DNA of 64,000 nt from CAVURW01 sp963743595 (GTDB taxonomy: Bacteria > Verrucomicrobiota > Verrucomicrobiia > Methylacidiphilales > UBA1321). The position numbers were made by a program, and so were the translations under genes. Positions 62,534 to 64,000 of this stretch are shown here, piece by piece. The first letter of the stretch is position 1, and every line of letters begins with the position of its first letter. The notes under the pieces are model-generated. The model made no database searches. It had not been told where the DNA came from and saw nothing but the letters and a program-made list of their open reading frames with translations. The stretch lies in the NCBI GenBank assembly GCA_963743595.1, contig CAVURW010000259.1, positions 100,539 to 164,538 of the forward strand, written 5' to 3'.

Positions 62534-63932
62534 CTACGAAGGCAGCCGGCCGTCAATGCGATCGCGATCGCCGCAAATCCCCAGGCACGCTAGCAGCGCA
62601 TAACGCCCGGAATGGGCCGTCTGAAGCGCGTAATAGACCGCACCGATCACGGCCACGCCCGCGCCGTTGCCGGTCTGCTGGACGGTCGTCACCACGCCGC
62701 CGCCCGACCCCGCGTGGGCCGACGGCACCTTGGCCAGGACCAGGCCATACAGCGGCGACATCACCATGGCCTGCCCGACGCCGAACACCACAAGCAGCAT
62801 CGCCAAAGCCGGCGGTGTATTCAGCCCCATGGCGACGCCGCCGCCAATCACCGCGAGACCAACCATTGAACGCCGCATCCTTCCAGAAGAGCGCTGACCC
62901 CACGGCGCTGCGCCCGCGGCCCGGCGATCCGCGACACCAGCGCGAACCCGATCGCCAGCGGCAGCACCGTGCTGCCCAACTCCAGCAGCGAGAAACGCAG
63001 CACGAGCTGCATGTCACGCGTCATCATCAGGTAGAACGAGATATTGGCAAAAGTGAAGATGAACACCGCAACAAGTCCGGTCGCAAAGGAGCGATCCCGC
63101 AACAGATCGAGATGGATGAGTGGCAGGCGACCGCGATGGTGCTCGACCCACCGCTCAAGCGGCCACATCCCGACAAGCAGCAACGCACCCGCGGCCATCG
63201 TTGCAAACACCCACGGTGCCCAGCCAGCCGGCATCCGCGCCGAGCAGCAGCGGCCCGATGAGGCACAGCAGCGCGATCAGCAGCACGCCCGCCCCGATCA
63301 GGTCCAACTGCCTTGCGGGCCTCGCTGGCCGGGATGGCATCAGCCACACCGCGATGCCGATCAGCACGATGCCGACCGGAACGTTGACGAAGAACACCGT
63401 CCGCCATCCCAGACCGTACAAGTTCAGTGCCACGAGCCATCCGCCCAGCCCGAACCCGACCGCCGCGCCAAAGCCAAGCGTGAAGCCATAAATCCCGAAC
63501 GCCCGGCCACGCTCGGCATCGCGGAACGCAGCAAATGGATGGTGGCCAGCACCTGCGGGATCATCAGCGCGGCCGCGGCCCCCTGCGCCGCGCGCGCGAC
63601 CACCAGTTCGCCGCCCGATCCCGCCAGTCCGCACCACAGCGATGCCAGGATGAACCCCGACAGTCCCAGCAGGAACACCGGTTTCGATCCGCGGATATCG
63701 CCGAGCCGCCCGCCGATGATGATCAGCGTGGCGAAGGCGATACTGATAGATGACGATGACCCCCTGGATCTCGCCGGTGGTCGCGTGCAGATCCGGCTTC
63801 GGATGGACGGGATCGCCACGTTCACGATGAAGGCGTCGACAACGAAAATGAACTGTGCCGCGACCACGATCGCGAGCACCCACCACCGACGGTCGAAGTC
63901 TTGCCGTCCACGACGGACGTAACGACTGACAT
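62534..63932 (-). CDS. MFS transporter, DHA2 (EmrB/QacA-like) family, frameshifted
   Basis: Inner-membrane drug/proton antiporter type. ATG at 63932 with GAGGAA upstream. Pieces: WWVLAIVVAAQFIFVVDAFI and VNVAIPSIR (helix 1 of 14-span exporters), ATLIIIGGRLGDIRGSKPVF (loop 2-3 motif A), VVARAAQGAAAALMIPQVLA followed by TIHLL (motif C region), GWRTVFFVNVPVGIVLIGIA, and C-terminal GVVTTVQQTGNGAGVAVIGA. Several slips separate the pieces. The fully corrected length should be about 460 residues. Confidence 0.8.
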
Positions 63933-64000
63933 GACAAATTCCTCGGTTGTCCCGGCGCACAGGATGGCGCTGCGAACCGGCACCGATCGATGACCTCCAG
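63933..64000. other. Upstream region of the MFS transporter gene, window edge
   Basis: The 68 bases hold the transporter's ribosome-binding site and probably its promoter. No other gene is visible. Confidence 0.4.

Overview
The window looks like two unrelated genomes joined end to end near position 48,640. Positions 1 to about 48,640 have moderate GC and densely packed, mostly intact genes. Their flavour is that of a Verrucomicrobiota-like (PVC group) bacterium: proline-rich lipoproteins, a squalene-hopene cyclase, RpoN with an NtrC-type activator, a LuxE/LuxC pair, and fused or duplicated proteins of unknown role. This taxonomic call is an inference from gene content. From about 48,640 to 64,000 the sequence is very GC-rich and carries alphaproteobacterial gene orders (yebC-ruvC-ruvA-ruvB-ybgC-tolQ; zapA-6S RNA-formyltetrahydrofolate cyclo-ligase). 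Most genes there are broken by one-base slips, nearly all extra bases, as in an unpolished long-read assembly. The breakpoint lies inside tolQ and inside the 3' end of an unrelated gene, so I read the window as a chimeric contig.

First segment, in order. 1-1,062 holds the chaperone genes dnaJ (cut by the window) and grpE. 1,167-1,790 is a class I glutamine-amidotransferase-like hydrolase. 1,868-5,660 is a tandem pair of large unknown helical proteins sharing a duplicated leader; the second copy is frameshifted. 6,146-9,500 carries a deaminase, a membrane coiled-coil protein, an unknown protein and smpB. 9,597-11,797 holds a small secreted protein and rplU-rpmA-obg. 11,914-13,959 is squalene-hopene cyclase. 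14,034-19,784 has lipoproteins, a SEC-C pseudogene, rpoN, an interrupted FKBP-like protein, a DUF4265 protein, two tandem lipoproteins and thyA. 19,781-26,292 has DUF2752 and GYF/DUF4190 membrane proteins, prepilin peptidase, rhodanese, a GT87-like membrane enzyme, a ThDP enzyme and an acetyltransferase. 26,368-36,952 has uvrA, an FKBP isomerase, a cyclase/TIM-barrel fusion, a serpin-like secreted protein, a thioredoxin-like secreted protein and the LuxE/LuxC pair. 37,046-48,401 has small lipoproteins, an ankyrin fragment, a pseudo-transglutaminase coupled to proC, the NtrC-type regulator with a decayed partial duplicate, an NlpC/P60 hydrolase, a nuclease/transposase relic, a double NDK protein, an aminotransferase and a glycosyltransferase-methyltransferase fusion.

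Second segment. tolQ fragment, ybgC, ruvB, ruvA, ruvC and yebC run leftward (48,641-52,359). They are followed by an intact secreted TIG-domain protein and an ABM monooxygenase, then a probable 23-residue small ORF, ymdB, formyltetrahydrofolate cyclo-ligase, 6S RNA, zapA and a small coiled-coil gene. thiE and a DUF188 gene run rightward and meet a GT4 glycosyltransferase tail to tail. The rest is a Phd/PIN toxin-antitoxin pair with two palindromic operators, epmA, a DUF4188 protein and an MFS transporter.

The strongest candidates for new biology are the tandem solenoid-like pair, the cyclase/TIM-barrel fusion, the pseudo-transglutaminase with a Pro-Thr tail, the serpin-like and interrupted-FKBP secreted proteins, the double NDK and the 23-residue small ORF. 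No CRISPR array, rRNA or tRNA was seen.
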